A stretch of DNA of 64,000 bases from the NCBI GenBank assembly GCA_003586115.2, contig QVOM02000102.1, positions 283,731-347,730 of the forward strand. Reading direction: 5' to 3'. This document shows, piece after piece, positions 47,708-60,989 of this stretch. Position 1 is the first letter of the stretch; each line of letters begins with the position of its first letter. Source of the DNA: Salvator merianae. Its lineage: Eukaryota > Chordata > Lepidosauria > Squamata > Teiidae. The position numbers were made by a program, and so were the translations under genes. The notes beneath the pieces were generated by a model that worked only from the letters and a program-made list of their open reading frames with translations, was not told the origin of the DNA and ran no database searches.

Positions 47708-48721
47708 CTGCAGAATAGTAAATCAATAGTAAATTCTGCAGAACAGTAAATCAAAAATGCAGAATTAAATAATCAATTTCTGATAGAATGCAGTCCACTC
47801 CATTTTTGGCTAAACAAAGAAGTTACATGCAAATTCATGATTACATGTTCTGATGCTTTCTTTTTAAGGCTACATCCACATGTAGTAGGAAACAGAGTGA
47901 CATGGAGGGATGAGAGGATGTTTCTGTCACACACACTTGCACATGTCCAGAGGATTAGAGCAAGCATCCTTTCAAGAAAGTGAAATAAAGTGCTCTGAAG
48001 ATGTCTATGTCTATGGCATAGTAAACAATGGGGAAAGTGTGTGCCATGGATGGGTGGCTATAAAACAGAACCTCCATATTATCTGCTTTTGTTCCTCTAC
48101 TTTGAAATGTACAGCCATTTGTGACAGTTGAATGGCAGGCTACCTAACAGAGTAGAAAGGGGACTGCTGTTGCCTTCCACTTTTAGAAAAGGTGAAATGC
48201 TCCAGGGCAGCTTCTTCTGCATTTATGAAAGGTAAGATCCTTCAGGGCAGCTGCCTCTTTCAGCAACAGTCCTCTTCCACCCCTCCCCAGCCTGAAATCC
48301 ATTCTCAAATGATGACAAATCATTCAATAGTGAAAATTGGCACACTTTATGAGAAGAAGGGTCACAATTCACAGGATGAGTAATATTGAAAATGCAATCT
48401 GTAAAAAAAAAAGTGCTATGAGAGATTGTACTGTAAACAGGAGTGGAATGGGATATCAAGCCACCTCAGCCAAGTAACTTTGTTAGCCTGCCCATTGAAG
48501 AGTACTTTTCACATCTATAGTCTCTGTTTCATCCCCTCCTTACTCAATCTGTGTGTATTCCATCACCACCAAAGTCTGCTCACTGCTGGTCACAATCAAA
48601 GAAGTCAGTAACATCTGCTGAAGTCACGGAAAGCTGAAGGTACCCAATGAAATTACTAATAATCCATGAGCCTGGCTTTGAGGAAGCATCCCACATTTCC
48701 AGCCAGGATCTCACCTAACCC
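47708..48721 (-). other. PAMR1 upstream intron
   Basis: Acceptor at 47708-47710 for the first recognised exon. No signal-peptide exon seen here. Confidence 0.55.
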
Positions 48722-49229
48722 TAGGGCGTTTTCACACTTATGAGGGTAGAATGTACTAATTAGCATGGTTCAGGCCGGCCAAGATCAGGTATGGTGATGA
48801 GTATTTGCACTTGTCTGCAATGGAACAGTTTGTGAGCTGACTAGCAGGGGGAGCAGTGCAAATGGGAATGCACTAGTTAGGAAGCTGTTTCCAAACTCAG
48901 AGAGCTGTTTTCAAAGACAGCCAGGGTCCAAAGCCCAAAGTGCAAACCGGGTTGCAAACAGTCGGGCAGTGTCAGCATGGCCCCGCTGGCCCCACCCCAC
49001 CACCGTTTCAAACCCAGAAGTGTTGCGAACGCACCTTCCCTGACCCACACCTGATTGCACAGGTTGGGTTGGAGACTACAATTTAGTTGACCACAGCTGG
49101 TAGGCTTCAGGTGAGTATCAGGTGGGCTTCGGTAGATTTTGAGTCAGCTAGAGCTGTTTGAAAGTGTGAATCCTGCATTTCAGCAAGCATCCTGGAATGT
49201 TCTTCTCACTAAGTGCAAACACACCCCTA
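48722..49229. mobile_element. Non-autonomous DNA element, hAT-like ends
   Basis: Left TAGGGCGTTTTCACACTTA; right, reversed, TAGGGGTGTGTTTGCACTTA. 508 bp. Group C-like internal words are present. No target duplication visible. Confidence 0.55.
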
Positions 49230-49239
49230 GTGTCTATAT

Positions 49240-50712
49240 GGTCGTGGGGATAACGTGCCAAGGCAAGGAAGGAGGGGGCAATTGTCACTGGGGGCAAACA
49301 TCACTGTGGTGTCGGGCAGGGAGAAGTATGATGCTGGGAGGCAGATTTGATGTAGGAGAAAATGCCTTAAAGCTATTATTCTTTCTGATCTGTCTGCCAA
49401 CCAGCAGAGTTTGGGGATGCCTGTCAACTGGCCCACTGTACTGGTACTGCTGCTTTTGAATGCCAGCTCACTCCACAACAAAACATCAGTCATACAGACA
49501 CTTCATCCATGATGAAGAGGCTGTTCTGGCATGCATTACTGAAACCTAAGCAGATGAATTTTGTGGGCCTTCCTTCACCCAGCTCTGTCTGCCAGGTTAT
49601 TCGGAGCACCACTGTTCCAGACTGGTCAGATGGGGAGGGGGTGTTGCTGTTATCTATAGGACCTCTATCTCTCTTACCAGGCAACCAATTCATTCTGTGC
49701 CTGAACTTGAGGGACTGTTTTTGTTGGGTCAGAGAGACAGGATAAGGATGCTGCTGGTATACCACCCACTCCACTGCCCAGCAGTCTCCCTGACTGAGTT
49801 CGTTGAATTAGTCTCAAATGTGAAGTTAGAAGCATCTGCCATGGTGGTACTTGGGGATTTCAACATCCATGCTATGGCAACCCTCAGTGGACTGGCTCAG
49901 GTCTTCAAGGCCTCCACTACAACCATAGGGCTGTCCCAATATGTTATTGACCCAACACTTACAGCCAGACATACCCTCAATTTGGTCTTCATCACAAAGC
50001 AGATTGGTGAGAAATTGATGTTAGGAGGGCTAGCAGTAAGTCAGGAGAGCCTACTTCCAACTACAGCTGGTTCATCAGCTACAGCTTCTCTGGACAGAGG
50101 GGATAGCATAGCCAAGAGGGGCTCCCCAGCAAATCTTAGGGCCTGGACAGGTCTATATGGAAGGATAATTGTGACCTAAGCTGTTTAGGGCTTTATAAGT
50201 TAAAGCTAGTACCTTGAACAGACTGGGCTTGGTAGCAGATAGGAAACCAGTGCAGTTCTTTTAGGACTGGCATGTGTGTCAAACCAGCAGTGCCAATTAG
50301 CAATCCAGCTGCTGCATTCTGCATCAGCGGTAGCTTCTGAACCATCTTCAAGGACAGCCCCATATAGAGTGCATTACAAAAGTCCAATCCAGAAGTTATC
50401 AGAGCATGGATTACTGTGGTCAGACTAGCAGTTGAGAGCGACACATGAGAGGGCATTCTCAGTGATAGCCCCCAGATTATGGAACAGTCGTCCCTTCGAG
50501 ATGCATCAGACATCCTCACGTATGCATTTAGACATCTGGTGAAGATGCACCTCTTTACCCTGGCCTTCAGCTGAGGGAGCAGCTTCCCCTTCCCAAGCAG
50601 GCTCAGATCCTGTTTTAGATAATCTATTTTAACTTTTTTTATATAGTAATTTTATTGTGACCCACCCTGAGACTTTCAGGTATAGTGTGGGATATAAATA
50701 TAAATAAATAAA
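49240..50712 (+). pseudogene. Rearranged L2-type LINE: EN (+), RT segment (-), 3' end (+)
   Basis: 49400-50135 plus strand encodes decayed L2 endonuclease, including LLVYHPLHCPAVSLTEFVEL, VVLGDFNIHA and GLSQYVIDPT. 50440-50170 reads on the minus strand as the reverse-transcriptase thumb (HALITSGLDFCNALYMGLSL, LMQNAAAGLLIGTAGL). From about 50440 the plus strand resumes with ERAFSVIAPRLWNS and the 3' UTR ending AAATATAAATAAATAAATAA. The palm is missing. The inverted middle joined to the 3' part is what twin priming produces. Frameshifts abolish coding. Confidence 0.8.
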
Positions 50713-52327
50713 TAACACAAGTAATAAGATTTGTTTAAGTCCCTCTTAACTGTGAAGCCAGGTGGGTCACCTTGATCTAGTCACTACCTCTCAGGCTAGT
50801 TTACATACAGGAGTGTTGTGTGAATAAAATGAAAGGAGGAGCATCCTGGTGCATTGGAGGCTTTAGAAATACAAACATAAATAAAAATGTTTGAAAAGAG
50901 TTTTCGGCTCTCCAGAGTCTGAGCCTGACAACTTCCTGTTACAAAATCCTCGCTTGAAACAGCTAAAATTGCAACTATCATCTGACAGAAACTCTGAAGA
51001 TTCTTTCCTCTTTCCATTAGGATGCTTTCTGCATCCAAAATGTTGAAATTTAATGAGCTGACAAAGCTATCAGAATGGGCTTCAACCAACAGACAGACCT
51101 GATAGGAGTGTGGAGATAACAGGGAAAAAAGAAAGGAGTGTAACAAAACTGTTCTTTACTGTTGGCTATATATAGCAACCCTAATTGTTATGTTCTGACA
51201 AAATCAGGCACGCTGAATTCCTATGAAATTAATCAACATACAGTACAAATCAGCAATCGTTGACAGACCAAATCTTGAGGGGCGAGGAAGGTGCATTGAG
51301 GCAGAGTTTGGAAATCCCACTGTCACCTGCCCAGACCGTGTCTTGATCCACCACACAGTGGAACACATTTGAGCAGGCAAGACAAGGCTTCCAATCAGTG
51401 TTTGTGCCATCTCCCTTGCTCCGCAAAAGCCAACCATAAGCTATACCTGGGGCAAGTCTATACATTTCTATTCTGCAGTAAATTCTACTGAATTCAGCAG
51501 GATTTATACTGAAGTATATATGTAGCCTAATTGTGTTCTTATCCCATTCCATTCTAGTGAAGCCTAGAGAAATGTTAGTTGTGTTACAGAAACATATTAA
51601 AAGATAAACCACTTCTGAATGCAATAGCTTTGTGCCAAGATAAACAGCCTAGCATTTTAACTGAGTGTCAGGCAACCTCTGTACTGAGGGATGGGAGACC
51701 AGAACCCGCCCTAGAGTTGGGAGTTGCACTGTTCACATTGCTCCCACCCATGCTACATTTGAAGCCTGAGCCCATTGAGGGGCATGTAGATCCCAGAAGT
51801 CAGTCATTTTCTACATGTCCCTTCGAAGGCCCACCAAGCACAAGAAGAAAGTCAAAAGTGCCACTGCTGCCCATCTGGATACTGTTGGTGGAGAGGAGGA
51901 GACCAGCATTCACCTTCAGAGTCGTTTATCATGCTGTGTATGATAGCCACTTGCTGCCCCTCTGAAATGGACTGCAGTGATGATGGATATGCAATCACCA
52001 CACCCCTCAGGCTTCTCCCAGGTCCCTTCTTCATGCTATGTGGCTCCCAGCTCAAACAGAACTGAGATGAAAGCTAGAAGTGAAATCCTAGAGAGCTAAA
52101 TGGTAGTTAAGCCTGTGAAAGTGAGGAGTTAGGACCTTGTGTGCTGGGTAGGACAGATATTTCACAAGAGGATGAATTTTCTACATGAGCTTGGTGTAAT
52201 GCGTTTTTACACTGGGGAAAACCTCAAACAGCCTTGGTAGCTGGGAACCGTCATTCTTTCAGGCCAGAGGGGGCAAGAGATGGATAGTGTATGAGAAACA
52301 GCTGGAAGAGTTTCCTTCTGTGGTATA
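50713..52327. other. No recognisable feature
   Basis: Non-coding, probably PAMR1 upstream intron. Short frames without recognised homology. Confidence 0.45.
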
Positions 52328-53727
<1,400 letters not shown>

Positions 53728-53924
53728 ATCTTACCTATTAGTAGAAAGACAGACCAAGTTACAAATCCTTATGTTGCTCATTTGCCCTAAAATTGATGTT
53801 CAGAAGATAAAGTAATTGTTGAAACTTGCCTGTAAAATACTTTCTATTGGTTTAACCTATTCCAGGCCTTGCTGTTCTTATGACTGAAACTATTAAGCTT
53901 GGTATGACCCTGCTTTCTCACTAT

Positions 53925-54545
53925 AATTTGGGGAATTTGGTCACCTCACCTTAGAAAGGATATTCTGGAACTTGGGAAGGTGCAGAAAAGGGCAACCAGA
54001 ATGATCAAGGGGCTGGAACACCTTCCTTACAAAATGAGGCTGCAACGCCTTGGCCTCTTCAGCCTTGAAAAAAGGCGTTTAAGAGGAGACCTGATTGAAG
54101 TATATAAAATCATGCATAGTATGAATAAGTTGGATAGAGAGAAATTATTTTCCCTATCACACAACACTAGGACCAGGGGGCACTCTATGAAGCTGATGGT
54201 TAGGACTAACAAAGGGAAGTATTTTTTCACCCAAAGGGTCACCGGTCTATGGAATTTATTACCAGAAGAAATAGTGACAGCAATCAGTCTAAATAGCTTT
54301 AAGAAAAGACCGGACAGATTCATGGAGGTCAGGTGTATCAATGGCTACTAGAATGGATGCCTAGGTACTGTGTCCAGGCTGGAAAGACAAGCAGGATGTC
54401 TGTAAAACCATTTGTGGGGAGTCAAGAGCAGGTGAAGGTTTTGCCTTTTATTCTGCTTGAGATGCCCTGAATAAATTGGTGGCCCACTGTGTGAAACAGG
54501 GTGCTGGACTAGATGGGCCATGGCCTGATCCAGCAAGGGTCCTTA
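53925..54545 (+). pseudogene. CR1/L3-type LINE 3' end with open RT C-terminus
   Basis: An open frame at 53980-54351 (123 codons) encodes MQKRATRMIKGLEHLPYKMR, LGLFSLEKRRLRGDLIEVYK and TRGHSMKLMVRTNKGKYFF, the C-terminal reverse-transcriptase region. It is followed by the 3' UTR to ATGGGCCATGGCCTGATCCA. This is the best-preserved copy of the tail family in the window. Its terminal TTATGTTC-type sequence is split by the CR1 insertion at 54549 and reappears near 55745. Confidence 0.85.
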
Positions 54546-54548
54546 TAT

Positions 54549-55738
54549 AGAATAGAATCATAGAATCATAGAGTTGGAAGGGACCTCCAGGTCATCGAGT
54601 CCAACCCCCTGCTCAATGCAGGATTCACTAAAGCATCCCAGACAGATATCTGTCCAGCCTTTCCTTGAAGACCTCCAGCGAAGGAGAGCCCACCACCTCC
54701 TGTGGTAACCTGTTCCAGTGACTGATTGCCCTTACGGTCAGAAAGTTTTTCCTAATATCTAGCCTGTATCTACTCCCTTGGAGTTTCATCCCATTGTTTC
54801 TAGTCCTTCCTTCTTGTGCAACTGAGAATAGGACCAATTCTTCTGCACTGTGACAGCCCTTCAGACACTTGAAAACAGCTATCATATCTCCTCTCAGTCT
54901 TCTCTTCTGCAGGCTAAACATTCCTAGGTCCTTTAACCGTTCCTCGTAGGACATGGTTTGCAGACCACTCACCATTTTGGTCGCCCTTCTCTGAACTTGT
55001 TCCAGTTTGTCAATGTCTTTTTTAAACTGGGATGCCCAAAACTGGACACAATACTCCAGATGAGGTCTGACCAAGATAGAGTAAAGAGGGATAATTACTT
55101 CTCATGATCTAGACTCTATGCTCCTCTTGATACAGCCCAGGATGCTGTTTGCCTTTTTTGCAGCTGCATCACACTGTTGACTCATGTTTAATCTGTGATC
55201 TACTAGTACACCCAGATCCTTTTCACCTGTGCTGCTGCTCAGCAAGATTCCTCCCATTCTGTATTGGATATTGTCATTTTTCTTACCCAGATGTAAAACT
55301 TTGCATTTCTCCCTGTTAAATGTCATTCTGTTAGTTTCAGCCCACTGTCCAAGCTTGTCCAAATCATTTTGAATCCTCTCCTTCTCCTCCCTAGTGTTAG
55401 CAACCCCTCCTAGCTTTGTGTCATCTGCAAATTTGATCAGCATCCCCTCGACACCTTCATCCAGATCGTTTATAAAAATGTTGAACAGCACTGGGCCCAA
55501 GACAGAGCCTTGCGGTACCCCACTCGAGACAGTCTTCCAATCGGATGTGAAGCCATTTATGACCACTCTTTTGAGTACAATCACTAAGCCAGTTATGAAT
55601 CCACCTAACAGTTGTCCTGTCAATCCCATATTTGATCATTTTTTCAATAAGTATAGTATGAGACACCTTGTCTAATGCTTTGCTAAAGTCAAGATATACT
55701 ATGTCCACAGCCTTTCCTTGATCGATCCATCCAGTAAT
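54549..55738 (-). pseudogene. CR1 retrotransposon, 5' truncated
   Basis: Minus-strand reverse transcriptase: 55708-55580 encodes VYLDFSKALDKVSH; 55629-55102 encodes SSGVPQGSVLGPVLFNIFIN and the catalytic KFADDTKL; 55074-54628 encodes [19 protein letters not shown] through [13 protein letters not shown]. One frameshift near 55580 and one in-frame TGA near 55102 (probably a CGA Arg codon) are the only major lesions. The 3' end carries the CR1 ATTCTATG repeats at 54549-54570. The 5' end is truncated in the palm. Confidence 0.92.
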
Positions 55739-55749
55739 TTTTAACTGTT

Positions 55750-56310
55750 CTTATGTTCCTATGGGAAACACCCTAAGTGGGGAATAACAAGATAGTACTG
55801 AGTCAAACCTAGGCAGGATCCACACGACAGTGTCCCCACATTGTGCAATCATGTGCAGGAAGAGCACAGTGTTTGCACAAATGCCACATTCTTCTACTGC
55901 CATGCACGGATGTCACACTCTTCATCTGTCATGCTGGCTCTTCAAACCACTCTCCCCTTGCAGTGGTTGCCCTGCTGTTCCTACCACCATCACCACTCAA
56001 GGGAACTTACTGGGTGCCTCAGTGGTGTTCCTGATAATTGAACCACAGGAAATGGCCCATTCAAAGACAATTCCCCCCATCACGACAGAAGACTGATCTT
56101 TGATTTTGACAGTAGGGGAAGAAGGCACTGTGCAAAAACCATGCCTCTGTATTAAGAATAGTGCTACAAGTTGTTAACAAGGACTACTCTAGACCTATGT
56201 ATTTAGCAAGGTTCTCACATATATGCAGGATTTTTGAGGACTACTGGTTTAGTTTAACTTGTAACAGATTGGAGCTGATCCCATGGGAGGGGGAGATACT
56301 TGGCCGATTT
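55750..56310. other. No recognisable feature
   Basis: Non-coding; overlapping plus-strand frames at 55830-56096 lack homology. Confidence 0.45.
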
Positions 56311-56312
56311 CA

Positions 56313-57548
56313 ATACAAAGTTTCTTTATTGAAGTATAAAAGACACAGAGAAAATAATTATAGTACACAGCAAGACAGTACTCAAAGTTTCGAAGTTGGA
56401 CAAATTAGTCAAAACAGTAAAGTAACTCAAAGAGCAAAATTACCAAGCAGTAACTTGTAGCACGCAAAGAAATTTTAACCATAGCTGTGGCAAAGAGGGA
56501 CACAAGACAGGCTTAGAACAAACAGCTCTACTAGATGATGAAGAGCAGTGGAAATGGAGAAGCGATGCCAGCAAGCCTAGGGCAGGACCAGTTGCTAAGC
56601 GAAGGGAAGCAGATTACAGGCAAAGTTTTGATATAAAAATGAAAGTGGGGGTGAGAGACGAGAGAAACAAGCTTAGGAAAGGAGAGAGGGTTATGCCTAT
56701 CTTGGGCCTTCTCTTGATCAGAGATGGGCATCGCAGTAGTCTGAGTTGCCAAAATACTCACAAACACACTCACACACCATTTAGGATGGAGGAGACAGCT
56801 CACATCCCTTCCTCCATATACCGTAGATCTCAGGGTCATAGTGAAAGAAAAAATATCCTTTCCTCCAGTCCAATGTGACTTCAGCAATGATTTCAGCAAA
56901 AGCCTTCATGAAGCAAGAAGCTCTGGTTGCAGGAAGGAGGTAGTGGACCCCAGTATATGCCAAGGACCAGAATTCAGCCCTTGAGGTAATGATAAAATTG
57001 TCTTAGGAGTGCCAAAGACCAGAGTTCAACTTTTTCAGCAATGTAGTGGCTTCTGGGGAAGTCAAAAGTCTACCAAAGACATGTTGTAGACCCCAGAATA
57101 ACCTGTCCTTATACGCCACATCCTACCCTCAGGACAGGCAGAAAACTGGGCTGTTTTGGTAGGCAAAATGAAGTAAACAAGGATGTTTGTCAACATTCAG
57201 GCTGCCAGATCATGTAAACAAACTGCTGTTATCTAATCAAGTATTAAATTTGGGGATACACATTATTATGCTAGTTCTGCAGCTGCTCTTGTCCAAGATG
57301 CAAATCCTTTACAGCTTAAACGTCACTGTCCTACACAGGATTAGTCTGTGGAGCAAAAACAAGCTTTGAACAGAAAAACAAGCAGAGTTGAAGATTTAGG
57401 ATCAGCGATCTGGGTGGGTGTGCTTCATTACAGACTTCTATTTCCTGGAAGAGAAGCCTGATCTAGATACAAGTCTAATTGCTGAAAATGGTCCCTGGTC
57501 CAGGTGCCAAGGTTCTGATGACAGCAATAAGCTCAATATGCAACAAAG
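56313..57548 (-). mobile_element. LTR-like repeat, second copy
   Basis: Minus strand: starts near TTGCATATTGAGC, has a TATA-like GTATAAGG (57107-57114) and an AATAAAG signal near 56328, about 1.2 kb in all. Parts match 38390-38640 and 40310-40565. Solo-LTR identity is inferred; no internal genes. Confidence 0.45.
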
Positions 57549-58645
57549 TATATTCTATTCTTTAACATGAAGGGCATGAGAAGGTATGCTTATGACAAAT
57601 CCTCCTGTCCACAGTTTAAGCCTGATGCAATTAAATTATCCATATATCCCAATTTCAGATATATGTCCTTTTGGACTTAAGTCTGAGATATATAAAAGTC
57701 AGCAATCAGTTTTGAATAATTTGTTCCTAGTTTGCAAAAATTAACAAGATTTTTCAGTTATGGATTTTTCTTCTTGAACCTAATTTAGCCTCACATAATG
57801 CATATTATGTTTCATTGTTGCACATAAAGAAATGCTACATGAGGGATATGCTTGGATTTGCCAAAAAAAGATCATCATAAAGTATGGAATGTTTATAAAA
57901 CACAATGTAAATGATTAATAATATTGTTTGGGAAATTTAACTTCGTACTAGTTCAAAGGCATATATCTGGGCCACCTATGGAAGGGGCTGGGAGGAAAGT
58001 GGCAGGCTGGTTAGAATGTGGTGGAGAAGAGAAATGAGAGGTTTGAATCTTCCCAATATCGGTTGTTAAGTCTTTCTCTGGCAGGAGTAGAGATAACAGC
58101 TGCACTTTGATCCCAGTTGGGGTGAGGGATGAACTATGTACTCAGATGCAATGTAATTTCACTTTCATCAAAATCAGTCACCTTGCGCCATGGATGCTGG
58201 ACTCTTCAATAAAGCTTTCTTCAGTATTTGAAAGAAGTGGATTATTTTGTCTCGCGTCCTGACATGGTCTCACAGTTTTTAATCAAATGGCAGTGAATCA
58301 TAACAACCTATCAACTATATGATGTGGCCTGATGCAGTTCACTAAAGACTCATTCCTCCTCAGCTATGATCTCTTCTGCCCTGAAACAGTGAATCATGTC
58401 CATTTATCCATAGAGGAGTTTTACCAGACTGAGTTGGTTCATATGCAGGTGGTGCAAGAAACTCTGAAAGTACATCAGATAGCAACCAAAGCAAGTTCCT
58501 AATTATACAATTAAGAAACAAAAGATACTGAAGTTTGTTGGATTATACTGGACATTTGAGTATTAAATGATTCTCTGAGAAAAACCGCCTATGATATCAA
58601 ACTGTAGGGAATGTACAGAAAGCATCAAACTGTTACAAATGACAT
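57549..58645. other. No recognisable feature
   Basis: AT-rich non-coding sequence. Confidence 0.5.
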
Positions 58646-58648
58646 TAA

Positions 58649-58828
58649 GGCCTTTTCTTCAGTGACCCTTATTCCAGGATATATCCTGGAATAGGGGCCT
58701 GCCATCCTTATGCAAATACAGACCTTGGCAGACTCCACCCAGCGCCTGCCATAGTTTGTACTAGCATGCAGATGATAGATCCCTATTCTGGGATATATCC
58801 TGGAATAAGGCCCAGTGTGGAAAGGGTC
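58649..58828. mobile_element. Short inverted-repeat DNA element (MITE), group A
   Basis: 180 bp, left GGCCTTTTCTTCAGTGACCC, right CAGTGTGGAAAGGGTC, flanked by TAA on both sides (58646-58648, 58829-58831). Arms continue through ATTCCAGGATATATCC. Confidence 0.85.
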
Positions 58829-58858
58829 TAACTGTACAAATTGCCTGTACAAATTTGC

Positions 58859-59400
58859 CTTAGAACATAAGAGGATCCCTGCTGGATCGGGCCACATCTC
58901 ATCTAATCCAGCATCCTGTCTCACACAGCGGCCCACCAATGGCTTCTGGACATTCTCAAGCAGAAGACAAAAGCAAAACCTTCACCTTCTCTTGACTCCC
59001 TGCAAATGGCCTTTAGAGGCATCCTGCCTGCCTCTCCACCCTGGAGGCAGCACCTAGGCATCCATTCTAGTAGCCATTGATACGCCCGACCTCCATGAAT
59101 GTGTCTAATCCTTTCTTAAAGTTATCCAGGCTGGTTGCCGTCACCACCTCTTTTGGTAGTAAATTCCATAGGCAGATGACCCTCTGGATGAAAAAATACT
59201 TCCTCTTGTCGGTCCTAACTCTCCTGCCCATAGAGTGTCTCCTGGTCCTAATGTTGTGTAATACAGAAAAGGATTTCTCTCTATCCACCTTATCCATACC
59301 ATGCAGGATTTTATTTATTTCAATCAGGTCTCCTCTTAAATGCCGTATTTCCAGGCTGAAGAGGTCAAGACATTGCAGTCTGATTTTGTAAGGAAGGTGT
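58859..59400 (-). pseudogene. CR1/L3-type LINE 3' end
   Basis: Reverse complement of the family at 53960-54540. The minus-strand frame 59297-59067 retains MDKVDREKSFSVLHNIRTRR and further C-terminal RT residues. 31 bp from the group A element. Confidence 0.8.
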
Positions 59401-59579
59401 TAACTTACAGCCCCTTCCTCTATAGGTTTCCACCTGACCCCCATTTCACCTAGAGGACCCTTTTCATTTGCTAAATTTAACTGAATAACCAAAAGTTCCC
59501 TGGGCATCTGATTTTCACAAAGCAAAGTTTAGCAGAATTTATGGCGGAAGAATAACACAGAGATGAATAGAAACAAAGC

Positions 59580-59615
59580 TATACTATACTATACTATACT
59601 ATACTGTACTATACT
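59580..59615. repeat. (ATACT)n microsatellite
   Basis: About seven ATACT units, one with a G substitution. Confidence 0.9.
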
Positions 59616-60364
59616 CTTAATCTGGACTGGGAACTTCATGGATTTTTATTTTATTTTTTAAAGATAGCACCTAAATGCTTTTTGACATATACATGTTCCA
59701 AAAGGTGGTGGATAGGATCCACTGGACCAATTTGACATATTTATACTCGGAGTAGGTCTGTCAAATATATAGGTTATGTACTGGGGTACACCTGTTTTCT
59801 CCCAGCCCTGTGGTTTAATTATCTAAAAAATGGCAAGATATCTGGGTTATGTTGCAAAATTCTTGTTGTTAATCTTTATTTTGTTACACAAGAAAGACAG
59901 AAGAAGCAACTGGCTAATTTATTGGGATGGAACAATGGGAGAAATGACATTAACTGCTGACATAAACGTCTGCAAACTCAGTGAGCCAAGAAATAGCCAT
60001 GTTCTTAATGTGTGTGAAAATAGGCAAGAGAAGCAATTCCATTTCTCCCTGCCAGACTCAGGTATTCTGAATTGAAGAGGTATCTTTATCCATACATCAC
60101 TGCCCTGAGTCAGACATCCTGGAGTTTTCATTTAGGAAAAATAAAAAGATGACTGAAGGAAGAAACAATAGAAATTTATAATGTTATTCACAGAGACTAG
60201 AAGTGAGCGGTATTTCTTTTTATCTCTTATTCTCAGACTCAGGGTCTTTGGTGAAATTTATGGATAATAGATCCAAGACAGGCCAGAGAAAGTGCTACTT
60301 TGCAAACTGCATAAGTAACAGGTAATTCAGTACCTCATCTTGCAGTGGTTAGAAAAGGAGACAA
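59616..60364. other. No recognisable feature
   Basis: Non-coding. Confidence 0.5.
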
Positions 60365-60985
60365 AGGGTCTTTTTGCCCACAAAGGCTATATATTTGGAT
60401 CAGTGGGTGTGGACCAACCAGGTCTGCACACAGTGGTCTGGAACAGTGCTATCTGCATGGTGATGCTGATCCAGCCCAGCCCACACACTGGCCCTAAAAC
60501 TTGCATAAGCTTTGGACCAGCCTCCAAGGCTCCAAAGGGCTAGGAATTCAAGTCCCCAGGGAACCCATTTCAGTGGTATACTTTGGTGCATCATCAGAAT
60601 GGGTCCCCCGGTGGTCTGGTTCTGGATCAGGGACCACTGGTCTGCCAGTAGACCTGTTTAATCAGGTCCACACCAATGATCCAGATCAAGGGCCCCTTGA
60701 TCTGAATTACACTCTGGCCCTTTCTGCACTTGGACTTCTTCCAGATTATATCTCAGAATAGGGACTTGCCATCTGCATGCTAGTGCAGACTATGGTAGAC
60801 CCTGGGCAAGACCTTTCATAGTTTGCACTAGTATGTGCATAGCAGGTCCCTATTCATGGATATAATCCACAATAAGGCCAAGTGCAGAAAGGGCCTCTGT
60901 CATATGCAGAAAGAGCATAACAGTGGTGGGAGGAGCCTCCCTTGGACCTGTCTATGATCCAGAAAGGAGGTCTGCAGCCTACATT
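60365..60985. mobile_element. Group B DNA element hosting a nested group A element
   Basis: The left part starts GGGTCTTTTTGCCCAC and includes GATCAGTGGGTGTGGACCAA and CTGGATCAGGGACCACTGG. The group B sequence resumes after 60895 (GGAGCCTCCCTTGGACC, CCAGAAAGGAGGTCTGCAG). Right terminus approximate. Confidence 0.6.
60716..60895. mobile_element. Short inverted-repeat DNA element (MITE), group A, nested
   Basis: 180 bp, left GGCCCTTTCTGCACTTGGAC, right AAGTGCAGAAAGGGCC, flanked by TCT on both sides (60713-60715, 60896-60898). Sits inside the group B element. Confidence 0.85.
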
Positions 60986-60989
60986 GTAA

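Noticed and set aside
49697..50179. 160-codon open frame as a host nuclease gene
   Set aside because: Matches L2 LINE endonuclease (VVLGDFNIHA) and sits in a decayed LINE.
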